In this document: positions 1-4,789 of the stretch, in pieces
How the letters are laid out: the number at the start of each line of letters is the position of its first letter
How positions within the stretch are numbered: position 1 is the first letter of the stretch
Assembly (NCBI GenBank): GCA_028288775.1
Contig: JAQGHP010000691.1
Coordinates: forward strand, 1-7,554
Length of the DNA: 7,554 bases
Direction: 5' to 3'
Source: Phycisphaerales bacterium
GTDB taxonomy: Bacteria; Planctomycetota; Phycisphaerae; Tepidisphaerales; Tepidisphaeraceae
The notes under the pieces: generated by a model
What the model was told of the DNA's origin: nothing
The model's input: the letters and a program-made list of their open reading frames with translations, nothing else
The model's database searches: none
Program-made: the position numbers and the translations under genes

Positions 1-252
1 CAAGTCGTCGCGAAACCGCCGCAGGTGGCCGCATTCTTCCAGCAGGTCGCGGCGGAGTCGGTTGCCGGCGGCATCGACGACGACAGGGTTGGAACATTCG
101 ATGCCGGTGGCGAAGGCGAAATCCCACTCGGCCTGCTCGCGGTCGCCGCCCGCCGTCTTAACCCCCTGCGCCGCGGCCCCGCCGCATTCGGCACGCGGCA
201 ACGGGCGGTCCATGCCGCGTCGTCTGAGGTGATCAAGAAAGCTGGTGGCCAT
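1..252 (-). CDS. Family 1 glycosylhydrolase-like protein, N-terminal part only
   Basis: Read on the minus strand from ATG at 252, this gives 84 codons with no stop before the window edge, so the gene is partial. After a variable, polar first 40 residues comes FAFATGIECSNPVVV (about residues 45-59), then RLRRDLLEECGHLRRFRDDL. From memory, this matches the opening of a planctomycete and proteobacterial group annotated as family 1 glycosylhydrolase or beta-glucosidase-like proteins, which begin FxxATGIExSxPTI and continue with an E-x-C-x-H...W/F-R-x-D segment. The catalytic glutamates lie beyond the window, so activity cannot be judged. A GGAG sits 6 nt before the ATG and supports this start; a GTG 17 codons upstream is in frame but has no ribosome site. 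It lies downstream of azoR on the same strand, 164 nt away, so it may be a separate unit. An unrelated protein sharing only this motif cannot be excluded. Confidence 0.6.
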   Translation of the reverse strand, partial: MATSFLDHLRRRGMDRPLPRAECGGAAAQGVKTAGGDREQAEWDFAFATGIECSNPVVVDAAGNRLRRDLLEECGHLRRFRDDL

Positions 253-416
253 CGAATGCTCCGCGGGCGCTGGGCCGCCGTGCCATTTCCCGAATTTGAC
301 CACCGATCCGATCGGCCGGCCTCAGCGGGGACCTGGGACGCCTCAGGTAGGCGACGGCGCCGAGGACAACAAGAATGATAGCCGGGGTCGGATTTCCGCC
401 AAGCACCCTCAGACGA

Positions 417-1019
417 TTATGCCAGGGCCAGGATCGCGGTCCGCGCGGCTTGGATCGACTTTTCCCGCTGGTCGGCGACGGCGACGCCCTCGGCCCGGAT
501 GAACGTGATGTCGGTGATGCCGAAGAAACCGAAGACGCCGCGGAGGTACGTTTCCTGATGGTCGAGGGCCGCCATGGGTTGCTGGCCGTAGGATCCGCCG
601 CGGGACGAGGCGATGATCATCCGCTTGCCGCCGGCGAGGCCCTCGACGCCATTGTGGCTGTATCGGAACGTCCGGCCGGCCACCGCCAGGCGGTCGATCC
701 ACGCCTTGAGTTGGCTGGGGATCGCGAAGTTGTACATGGGCGCGCCGATGACAATGACGTCCGCGGCGACGAACTCTTCGAGCGCCGCCTGCCCGTTCTC
801 CACGTCCGTCTCGATCGCCGGCGGCTGGGGGCCCAGGCCCGCCTGGCGGGCGGCGAGGTGAACGCCGGAAAGATGGCCGAGCGGAGCGGCCGCCAGATCG
901 CGGTAGGTGACTTCGATGCCCGGCGTCCGCCGGGTTTCCGCGGCAACGATCTCCGCCGACAAACTACGGCTCACCGAATTGCCGCCCAAAATGCTCGAAT
1001 CCACGTGTAACAATCGCAT
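417..1019 (-). CDS. azoR: FMN-dependent NAD(P)H azoreductase / quinone reductase
   Basis: This 200-residue flavodoxin-fold oxidoreductase of the AzoR (AcpD) family is full length for the family. AzoR enzymes act as cytoplasmic homodimers that pass two electrons from NAD(P)H through FMN to quinones and azo compounds; the physiological role is usually quinone and electrophile detoxification. Visible signatures are the N-terminal strand and phosphate-binding loop (MRLLHVDSSILGGNSVSR, residues 1-18), the flavin-contacting PMYNF (94-98) followed by IPSQLKAWIDR, and the second FMN loop SSRGGSY (138-144). The ATG start has GGGAG 7 nt upstream. It lies 75 nt downstream of a MarR-family regulator on the same strand, a pairing familiar from MarR-type quinone and electrophile sensors that control azoreductases. 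The gap holds two tandem GTTC-N6-GAAC dyads, so azoR probably has its own regulated promoter. Substrate is inferred from the family only. Confidence 0.94.
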   Translation of the reverse strand: MRLLHVDSSILGGNSVSRSLSAEIVAAETRRTPGIEVTYRDLAAAPLGHLSGVHLAARQAGLGPQPPAIETDVENGQAALEEFVAADVIVIGAPMYNFAIPSQLKAWIDRLAVAGRTFRYSHNGVEGLAGGKRMIIASSRGGSYGQQPMAALDHQETYLRGVFGFFGITDITFIRAEGVAVADQREKSIQAARTAILALA

Positions 1020-1048
1020 GACAAGCTCCCGAAATGAAAAACGATCAA

Positions 1049-1077
1049 GTTCCAGTCTGAACCGTTCAAAATAGAAC
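1049..1077. promoter_or_regulatory. Tandem inverted-repeat operator upstream of azoR
   Basis: Two copies of GTTC-N6-GAAC lie side by side, at 1049-1062 and 1064-1077, with one base between them. Half-sites therefore recur with a 15-bp period, and the middle pair forms GAACcGTTC. The block sits in the AT-rich 75-nt gap between the marR stop and the azoR start, 30-58 nt before the azoR ATG. Position and symmetry fit a dimeric regulator binding cooperatively over the azoR promoter. I see no convincing -35/-10 pair. Whether the neighbouring MarR binds here is unknown: its own promoter carries a different dyad (AACCAATTGGTT). Confidence 0.45.
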
Positions 1078-1094
1078 TATATAGCTAAAAAAAT

Positions 1095-1580
1095 TTACTC
1101 GCCCGGCTCATCATCAAAGCTCTGCTCGATCCGCCCGAGCAGCTTGTGAAGCGTGCGGCGTTCTTCCGGGGAAAGAACGCCTACCGTCCTAGCCATCAAG
1201 GCCTCGCGCGCAGGCTTGGTTTTGGCCAGGCGTTGTCGCCCGGCGGTCGTCAGATAGAGCCGGTTTGCCCGTTGATCCGCCGGGTCCGCCCGGCGCTCGA
1301 TAAGGCCCTCGGACTCCATCGCTTGAAGCGTCATGCAGGCGTTCCCTTTGGTTACCAACAAGCGTTCTGACAGTTGCTGCTGGGTGATGCCCTCCCCGTC
1401 GCCCAGGCACAGCAGCACCTCGAGGCGAGGGAGGTTCAGGTCGTTCTCCCGGGCCACCCGGGTGCTGGCATCGGTAAACCCTCGGACGATCCGCACCATG
1501 GCGATCGCCGCGGCGTGGCCTTGATCGCCCTCGTCGTGCCCGCGTAAAACGCGCAGCCGGGTTTTCCGTCCGGGTTCCAT
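1095..1580 (-). CDS. MarR-family transcriptional regulator, upstream of azoR
   Basis: This is a 161-residue winged-helix repressor of the MarR family, acting as a dimer on DNA. The recognition helix region is ITQQQLSERLLVTKGNACMTLQAMESEGLI (residues 65-94, with N80 in the helix core), followed by the wing RRADPADQRANRLYLTTAGR (97-115, containing the family D-R-x-x-x-L-x-L-T pattern). Dimerisation helices lie at both ends. The longest reading frame starts with TTG at 1616, but that TTG is the first triplet of a TTGACA -35 box. The ATG at 1580 lies 7 nt after the matching -10 box, so I place the start there and predict a leaderless mRNA. One perfect dyad within the promoter suggests autorepression. 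C83 is the only cysteine besides C58, so thiol sensing is possible but not shown. The likely target is azoR immediately downstream. Confidence 0.9.
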   Translation of the reverse strand: MEPGRKTRLRVLRGHDEGDQGHAAAIAMVRIVRGFTDASTRVARENDLNLPRLEVLLCLGDGEGITQQQLSERLLVTKGNACMTLQAMESEGLIERRADPADQRANRLYLTTAGRQRLAKTKPAREALMARTVGVLSPEERRTLHKLLGRIEQSFDDEPGE

Positions 1581-1605
1581 TGGTTCAATTCTAAACCAAT
1601 TGGTT
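1581..1605. promoter_or_regulatory. Operator with three TTGGTT half-sites in the marR1 promoter
   Basis: The plus strand reads TTGGTT (1581-1586), 7 nt, AACCAA (1594-1599) and TTGGTT (1600-1605). The last two make a perfect 12-bp palindrome, AACCAATTGGTT, lying in the spacer between -35 and -10. The first half-site covers the predicted transcription start. A dimer bound here would block RNA polymerase. The arrangement is typical of MarR autoregulation, and the nearest gene product is MarR-family, so autoregulation is the simplest reading. Confidence 0.65.
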
Positions 1606-1616
1606 GTTGTTGTCAA
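1588..1616 (-). promoter_or_regulatory. Sigma70-type promoter of marR1, leaderless
   Basis: On the minus strand, TTGACA (1616-1611, exact consensus) is separated by 17 nt from TAGAAT (1593-1588, one mismatch to TATAAT). Seven bases later comes the ATG at 1580, so transcription should begin at or within a base of the start codon. No Shine-Dalgarno is possible, as the mRNA would have no leader. Spacing and sequence match are unusually good for GC-rich DNA. Confidence 0.75.
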
Positions 1617-1630
1617 GGGGGGGTGGCCGG

Positions 1631-1655
1631 CAGGGCGAGCGACGTCGCTTCCCTG
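1631..1655. repeat. GC-rich palindrome upstream of the sigma54 activator gene
   Basis: AGCGACGTCGCT (1638-1649) is a perfect 12-bp palindrome. It is flanked by CAGGG (1631-1635) and CCCTG (1651-1655), which extend the dyad with a one-base asymmetry. No T-run follows on either strand, so it is a poor intrinsic terminator. It sits between the divergent marR1 promoter and the activator start and could be an operator for the activator gene. No -35/-10 or -24/-12 was recognised in 1617-1704. Confidence 0.35.
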
Positions 1656-1704
1656 GCGGTCGAGGTGATTTCCGCGCGAGAATCGGAGCGGGCGGAGCCG
1701 CTCT

Positions 1705-3582
1705 ATGTATCGGTTCAGCGAAGTTCATTCCTGGTCTGCAAGCAGGTGCTACGATGAGACGACGCCGAGGGTCCTTCCAGCGGATGTCGCGAGGCTAATG
1801 ATGGCTGACTCTGCGGATCAACTTCGTGAGCTGATTGATGCGATACCCACCATCGCCTGGTGCGGGTTGCCCGATGGCTCCGTTCGATTTGTGAACCGGC
1901 GCTGGGCGCTCTACACCGGGCTCTCGCTGGATGTCGCCGGGGGCCAGTGGACAGCGGCGATTCATCCAGACGATCTACCGGCATTGACCGACCGTTGGAA
2001 AATCATACAAGGCACGGGCGAATGCCTCTCGATCGAGGTGAGGATCCGCCGCCACGACGGGGAATATCGGTGGTTTGTCTTTCACACACAGTCGGTGCGT
2101 GATTCCGCCGGGCGGATCGCGCGCTGGTACGGCTCGGCGACGGATATCGAAGAGCGCAGGCGATCCGAAGCCCAGTTGAAGACGATCATCGACGCGATTC
2201 CGCAGATGATCGTGGTGCTCAGTCCGGCCGGCCGTGCCCTCGATGCGAACCAGATGATGCTGGACTACACGGGCCTCACGCTGGCGGAAGTGCGGAGCGA
2301 TAATTTTCGCGCGCGTGTTTTTCATCCCGAGGATGTGCAGCGCCTTCGCGAAGTGCGTGAGGCATCGCTTCGGGGAACCAGCCCGTTCGAATTCGAACAG
2401 CGGGCGCGGCGAAAGGATGGTCAATTCCGCTGGTTCCTCATCCAGTACAACCCGCTGCGCGATGAAACCGGCACGGTGCTTCGCTGGTACGCCACGGCTA
2501 CGGACATCGACGCACGCAAGCGCGCCGAAGACAGCGTCCGCTCGGAAAACCAGGCGCTGCGCGAAGAGATCGACCGGTCTTCGATGTTCGAAGAAATCGT
2601 GGGCTCGTCCGCTCCGTTGCAGGAAGTGATCTCGCAGATAACCCGCGTCGCCCCGACCGATTCCACGGTGCTCATCGCCGGTGAAACTGGTACCGGCAAG
2701 GAGCTCATCGCCCGCGCCATCCACAAGCGCTCGCAGCGCTCCGCGGCGGCGTTTATCCGCGTGAATTGCGCGGCCATCCCGCAGTCCCTGATCGCATCCG
2801 AGTTGTTCGGCCATGAGAAAGGCGCGTTCACCGGAGCGATGCAACGCCGCATCGGGCGATTCGAATCTGCCGATGGCGGGACCATTTTCCTTGATGAAGT
2901 GGGCGAGCTACCAATCGAAACTCAGGTGTTGCTGCTGCGGGTTCTGCAGGAGCGCGAGTTTGAGCGGGTCGGCAGCAGCCAGACGATTCGCGTGAATGTG
3001 CGCGTGCTGGCCGCGACGAATCGTGATTTGCCGGCCGCCGTCGCAGAAGGTCGCTTCAGGCAGGATCTTTTCTATCGTCTCAATGTGTTTCCCATTGCGA
3101 TCCCATCGCTACGGCAACGCCGCGATGATATCCCGCTGCTGGTGGAATACCTGATCGAGAGATATGCCAAGCAGGTGGGGAAGAGATTTCGCTCCGTATC
3201 CCGCCGATCGCTTGATTTGCTTCAGGCGTATGATTGGCCGGGCAATGTTCGCGAGTTGCAGAATGTCATTGAACGCGCGGTCATTCTCACTGATGGCGAT
3301 TCGCTATCGGTGAACGAGACGTGGCTGCATCGCGACAATCCCGCGCCGCCTGACCCGGCGCCTTCGCTCAATACGCACATCGTCGATCATGAAAGGCAGA
3401 TGATCGAAACCGCGCTGGCCGAGACGGGTGGGAAAATCTCCGGCCCCACCGGCGCGGCCCTTCGCCTGGGCCTGCCCAGGCAAACGCTGGAATCGAGAAT
3501 TCGTAGCCTCCGGATCGACAAGCTACGGTTCAAGCGTCAACAGGCGGATGAAGCAAGCGGATGGAATCGGCCGGCGAAATAG
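1705..3582 (+). CDS. PAS-PAS-AAA+ sigma54 enhancer-binding activator (NtrC/NifA class)
   Basis: The product is a cytoplasmic activator that binds upstream DNA and uses ATP to open sigma54 promoters. From the ATG at 1705 (625 aa) the order is: PAS 1 (about 40-155, with HPDD and a PAC-type tail), PAS 2 (about 158-275, ending ATDIDARKRAE), a short linker helix, the AAA+ domain (about 295-525) and a Fis-type helix-turn-helix (about 572-608). AAA+ hallmarks are complete: Walker A GETGTGKE (326-333), the sigma54-contacting GAFTGA (373-378), Walker B GTIFLDE (392-398), FYRL (456-459) and WPGNVREL (511-518). There is no receiver domain, so input is probably through the PAS folds (ligand, haem or flavin unknown). 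The start is unsettled: ATG 1705 has GGAG 7 nt upstream, while ATG 1801 has GAGG 6 nt upstream and begins just before the PAS fold (MADSADQLRELIDAIP). It stands alone on its strand. Its likely target lies at 4363-4454. Confidence 0.93.
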   Translation: MYRFSEVHSWSASRCYDETTPRVLPADVARLMMADSADQLRELIDAIPTIAWCGLPDGSVRFVNRRWALYTGLSLDVAGGQWTAAIHPDDLPALTDRWKIIQGTGECLSIEVRIRRHDGEYRWFVFHTQSVRDSAGRIARWYGSATDIEERRRSEAQLKTIIDAIPQMIVVLSPAGRALDANQMMLDYTGLTLAEVRSDNFRARVFHPEDVQRLREVREASLRGTSPFEFEQRARRKDGQFRWFLIQYNPLRDETGTVLRWYATATDIDARKRAEDSVRSENQALREEIDRSSMFEEIVGSSAPLQEVISQITRVAPTDSTVLIAGETGTGKELIARAIHKRSQRSAAAFIRVNCAAIPQSLIASELFGHEKGAFTGAMQRRIGRFESADGGTIFLDEVGELPIETQVLLLRVLQEREFERVGSSQTIRVNVRVLAATNRDLPAAVAEGRFRQDLFYRLNVFPIAIPSLRQRRDDIPLLVEYLIERYAKQVGKRFRSVSRRSLDLLQAYDWPGNVRELQNVIERAVILTDGDSLSVNETWLHRDNPAPPDPAPSLNTHIVDHERQMIETALAETGGKISGPTGAALRLGLPRQTLESRIRSLRIDKLRFKRQQADEASGWNRPAK

Positions 3583-3649
3583 CCGAGTGCCATTTCTCAC
3601 GCCGGGAGCGGCACGGGAAGGATCGGAATGGCGTGGACTACACCGTATC

Positions 3650-3794
3650 ATGCGCGCCCTCTCCATCCGCCAGCCCTGCGCCGAGTTGATCCTGGGGATC
3701 AAGACGGCGGAGTGCGGTCGATGCCGACGATAATTGACAATCCTTCGGGGAGCGCTTCTTTCTGGACCTTTGGTTTCACTCGGGTAAAATTTAG
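3650..3794 (+). pseudogene. ASCH-domain protein remnant, frameshifted (copy 1)
   Basis: From ATG 3650 the frame reads MRALSIRQPCAELILGIKTAE, which is the typical opening of ASCH-domain proteins (MKALSIRQPYAELILRGIKT-E-RS-PT-GERF). It then goes to CGRCRR and stops at 3731-3733. Shifting frame at 3715 restores RSMPTII, and shifting again at 3747 restores GERFFL, both expected next in this family. So one base is lost near 3713 and about 11 bases are added at 3736-3746; the R of LRG is also missing. The gene ends soon after, at a stop at 3792. ASCH domains are beta-barrel folds related to PUA and thought to bind RNA or modified nucleosides. This copy cannot make a full domain. Confidence 0.7.
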
Positions 3795-3796
3795 GC

Positions 3797-4015
3797 ATGA
3801 GCGCGGAAACGCAAGAACTGCTGAGTATCTGCGAACAACTGCCCGAAGCCAAGCGCGTCGAGGTGGCGGACTTTGCGCGGTTCCTGCTCGCTCAGCAGGG
3901 CGATGAGCGGTGGGAACAGATCATCGCGGAGACCAAGGCTCGCCCGAAGCTCGATGCATTTTTGAAGGAGTCGGCGCGCGAGGGGTCGCAGCCTCTTGAC
4001 CTGGATCGACTGTGA
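3797..4015 (+). CDS. Small antitoxin-like protein (DUF2281-type), partner toxin broken
   Basis: This 72-residue protein begins MSAETQELLSICEQLPEAKRVEVADFARFLLAQ. That helical segment resembles the LPxxxxxEVxDFxxFL pattern of DUF2281-like and related antitoxins. The second half (WEQIIAETKARPKLDAFLKESAREG..PLDLDRL) is charged and probably disordered, as expected for a toxin-wrapping tail. The stop overlaps the start of a RelE/HigB-like toxin remnant by 4 nt (GTGA), the usual antitoxin-then-toxin order. No Shine-Dalgarno is present; TAAAAT at 3785-3790 ends 6 nt before the ATG, so the mRNA may be leaderless, although no good -35 is seen. With the toxin destroyed, this looks like an orphan antitoxin that may be a relic or may still neutralise a related toxin elsewhere. 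The family name is from pattern memory. Confidence 0.7.
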   Translation: MSAETQELLSICEQLPEAKRVEVADFARFLLAQQGDERWEQIIAETKARPKLDAFLKESAREGSQPLDLDRL

Positions 4016-4138
4016 GGTCGCTGACTCGGGCGGTGCGGATCAACAATTCAGTATCGGGCAGTGGGCGAGCAAAGCGGTGATACGATCGAGTGGGCGTGGA
4101 TCGGATCGCACAACGAGTTTGACAGTAAGTTCGGTTAG
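4012..4138 (+). pseudogene. RelE/HigB-like toxin remnant with internal deletion and frameshift
   Basis: Starting at GTG 4012, inside the antitoxin stop, the frame reads MRSLT and then AVRINN. A one-base shift near 4054 leads into QYRAVGEQSGDT, then IEWAWIGSHNEFDSKFG and a stop at 4136-4138. The ending resembles the C-terminus of RelE/HigB-fold mRNA interferase toxins (YRAVG-x-x-x-x-D-x-x-x-W-x-WIGxHxEYD). Such toxins are normally 75-100 residues. Here only about 42 codons remain, so some 40 central residues, between the MRSLT opening and the VRI strand, are missing. In the original frame translation ends at the tga 4078-4080. The product is almost certainly inactive. The surviving ends are well preserved, implying recent loss. 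Confidence 0.72.
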
Positions 4139-4175
4139 TTCAACCGTGATGCTGATCCGGTAGATCCACTGTTCA

Positions 4176-4345
4176 ATGCTCACACTCTCCATCCCCAGCC
4201 ATACGCCGAGCTGATACAGCGTGGAATCAAGACGGCGGAGCTGCTGTTGTACCGATCATCGCTGAACGATAATCGCCGCAGGCGGGGAAAAATTTCGCTC
4301 CGCGTCCCACCGATCGATAAGCTCCCTTTCAACCAGCTGCCATAA
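4176..4345 (+). pseudogene. ASCH-domain protein remnant, frameshifted (copy 2)
   Basis: ATG 4176 opens MLTLSI. One base is missing at about 4194-4195, after which the frame reads QPYAELIQRGIKTAELLLYRSS, again the ASCH N-terminal signature, here with the intact QPYAEL and RGIKT motifs. From about 4262 similarity fades, and the frame ends at TAA 4343-4345. The first 55 bases closely match copy 1 (3659-3712): CTCTCCATCC, GCCGAG and the 15-mer ATCAAGACGGCGGAG are shared. The two fragments flank the antitoxin/toxin remnant in the same orientation. Its downstream end runs up to the predicted enhancer sites of the next operon. Confidence 0.62.
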
Positions 4346-4362
4346 CTCGCTCGCCGCTTCAA

Positions 4363-4396
4363 TGCCGAGATTCCAGCATTTGCCGAGATCTCGGCA
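4363..4396. promoter_or_regulatory. Paired upstream activator sites (predicted enhancer)
   Basis: TGCCGAGATCTCGGCA at 4381-4396 is a perfect 16-bp palindrome. Its left half, TGCCGAGAT, recurs at 4363-4371 and ends in GCA at 4376-4378, giving a second imperfect 16-bp site 18 bp upstream. Their centres are about 77 and 95 bp before the predicted start of the sigma54 promoter at 4440-4454, within the usual range for enhancer-binding protein sites. Dimeric Fis-type helix-turn-helix activators typically bind such 16-17 bp dyads in pairs. The activator encoded at 1705-3582 is the obvious candidate, by proximity only. I did not find the motif upstream of that gene. Confidence 0.6.
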
Positions 4397-4439
4397 CGCC
4401 CATCCCGTGTTTTCTCCCTGAAAACCCTGCTCTTTCTTC

Positions 4440-4454
4440 CGGCACGTCACTTGC
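4440..4454 (+). promoter_or_regulatory. Sigma54 (RpoN) -24/-12 promoter
   Basis: CGGCACG-TCAC-TTGC matches the consensus TGGCACG-N4-TTGC at all positions but the first. The invariant GG (4441-4442) and GC (4453-4454) have correct spacing. Transcription would start near 4465, giving a leader of about 32 nt to the ATG at 4497. The element also reads partly on the other strand because the consensus is nearly symmetric, but the plus strand match is better and faces an operon. Two dyads lie 60-100 bp upstream, and a complete sigma54 activator gene lies 0.9 kb upstream. Confidence 0.72.
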
Positions 4455-4490
4455 CAATGTCACGGCGTCTGCCGTGTAACGGATTGGCAA
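4451..4490. repeat. Nested inverted repeat over the -12 box and leader
   Basis: The outer arms TTGCCAAT (4451-4458) and ATTGGCAA (4483-4490) are perfect 8-bp complements. Inside, CACGGC (4461-4466) and GCCGTG (4471-4476) form a perfect 6-bp stem with loop GTCT. The outer left arm overlaps the -12 element, so only part would be transcribed. The structure could be a DNA operator for a repressor, or a cruciform-prone element; it is not a normal terminator, as no T-run follows. Confidence 0.5.
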
Positions 4491-4496
4491 ACTGAA

Positions 4497-4769
4497 ATGC
4501 TGAAGATCGAAACACTTTCGGTCGGACATCAGACGATCCTGAAAGTGATCGGCCGGCTTCGGTCGGAAAACTTGCCGGAACTCGCCGCGCAGATCGCTTC
4601 TGCGCCCGGAGCACATGCGATCCTCGACATGGATGAAGTCACGCTGGTCGATGTCGAGGCGGTTCGATTTCTCAACGAGGTCGAAACATCGGGAACTCCC
4701 CTCAGGAATTGTCCGCCGTACGTCCGCGAATGGATGACCTGTGAACGTGAACACGCAAAGGGAACCTAA
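4497..4769 (+). CDS. STAS-like small protein lacking the phospho-acceptor serine
   Basis: The 90-residue product resembles the STAS fold of anti-anti-sigma factors. An N-terminal strand pair (MLKIETLSVGHQTILKVIGRL, 1-21) is followed by a helix (ENLPELAAQIAS), the core strand AHAILDMDEVTLVDVEAVRFLNEV (39-62) and a final strand/helix ending NCPPYVREWMTCE. In classical anti-sigma antagonists the loop after the strand is D-S-S-G with a phosphorylated Ser; here it is D-V-E-A (52-55), so kinase-controlled partner switching is unlikely. It is the first gene after the sigma54 promoter, and 20 nt separate it from the SDR gene, so co-transcription is probable. No clear Shine-Dalgarno precedes its ATG. 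Proteins of this kind often occur with SDR or other oxidoreductase genes; the partner is unknown. The STAS assignment is by pattern only. Confidence 0.75.
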   Translation: MLKIETLSVGHQTILKVIGRLRSENLPELAAQIASAPGAHAILDMDEVTLVDVEAVRFLNEVETSGTPLRNCPPYVREWMTCEREHAKGT

Positions 4770-4789
4770 ACAACCATAGGAGAACGATC

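Noticed and set aside
375..1010. Long plus-strand frame opposite azoR (211 aa)
   Set aside because: It is the antisense shadow of azoR in high-GC DNA; composition is Arg/Gly/Asp-rich without recognisable motifs.
1975..2844. Minus-strand frame of 289 aa opposite the sigma54 activator
   Set aside because: Antisense shadow of a gene with complete AAA+ motifs; no ribosome site and no protein-like pattern.
4256..4450. Minus-strand frame of 64 aa (LGIEAASELWQLVERELIDRW)
   Set aside because: Looks mildly protein-like but has no recognised family, and it overlaps the ASCH remnant and the enhancer/promoter elements, which explain the region better.
4440..4490. Sigma54-like element on the minus strand (TGGCAAG-N4-GTGC)
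   Set aside because: Arises from the near-symmetry of the plus-strand element; the match is weaker and no gene lies in that direction nearby.
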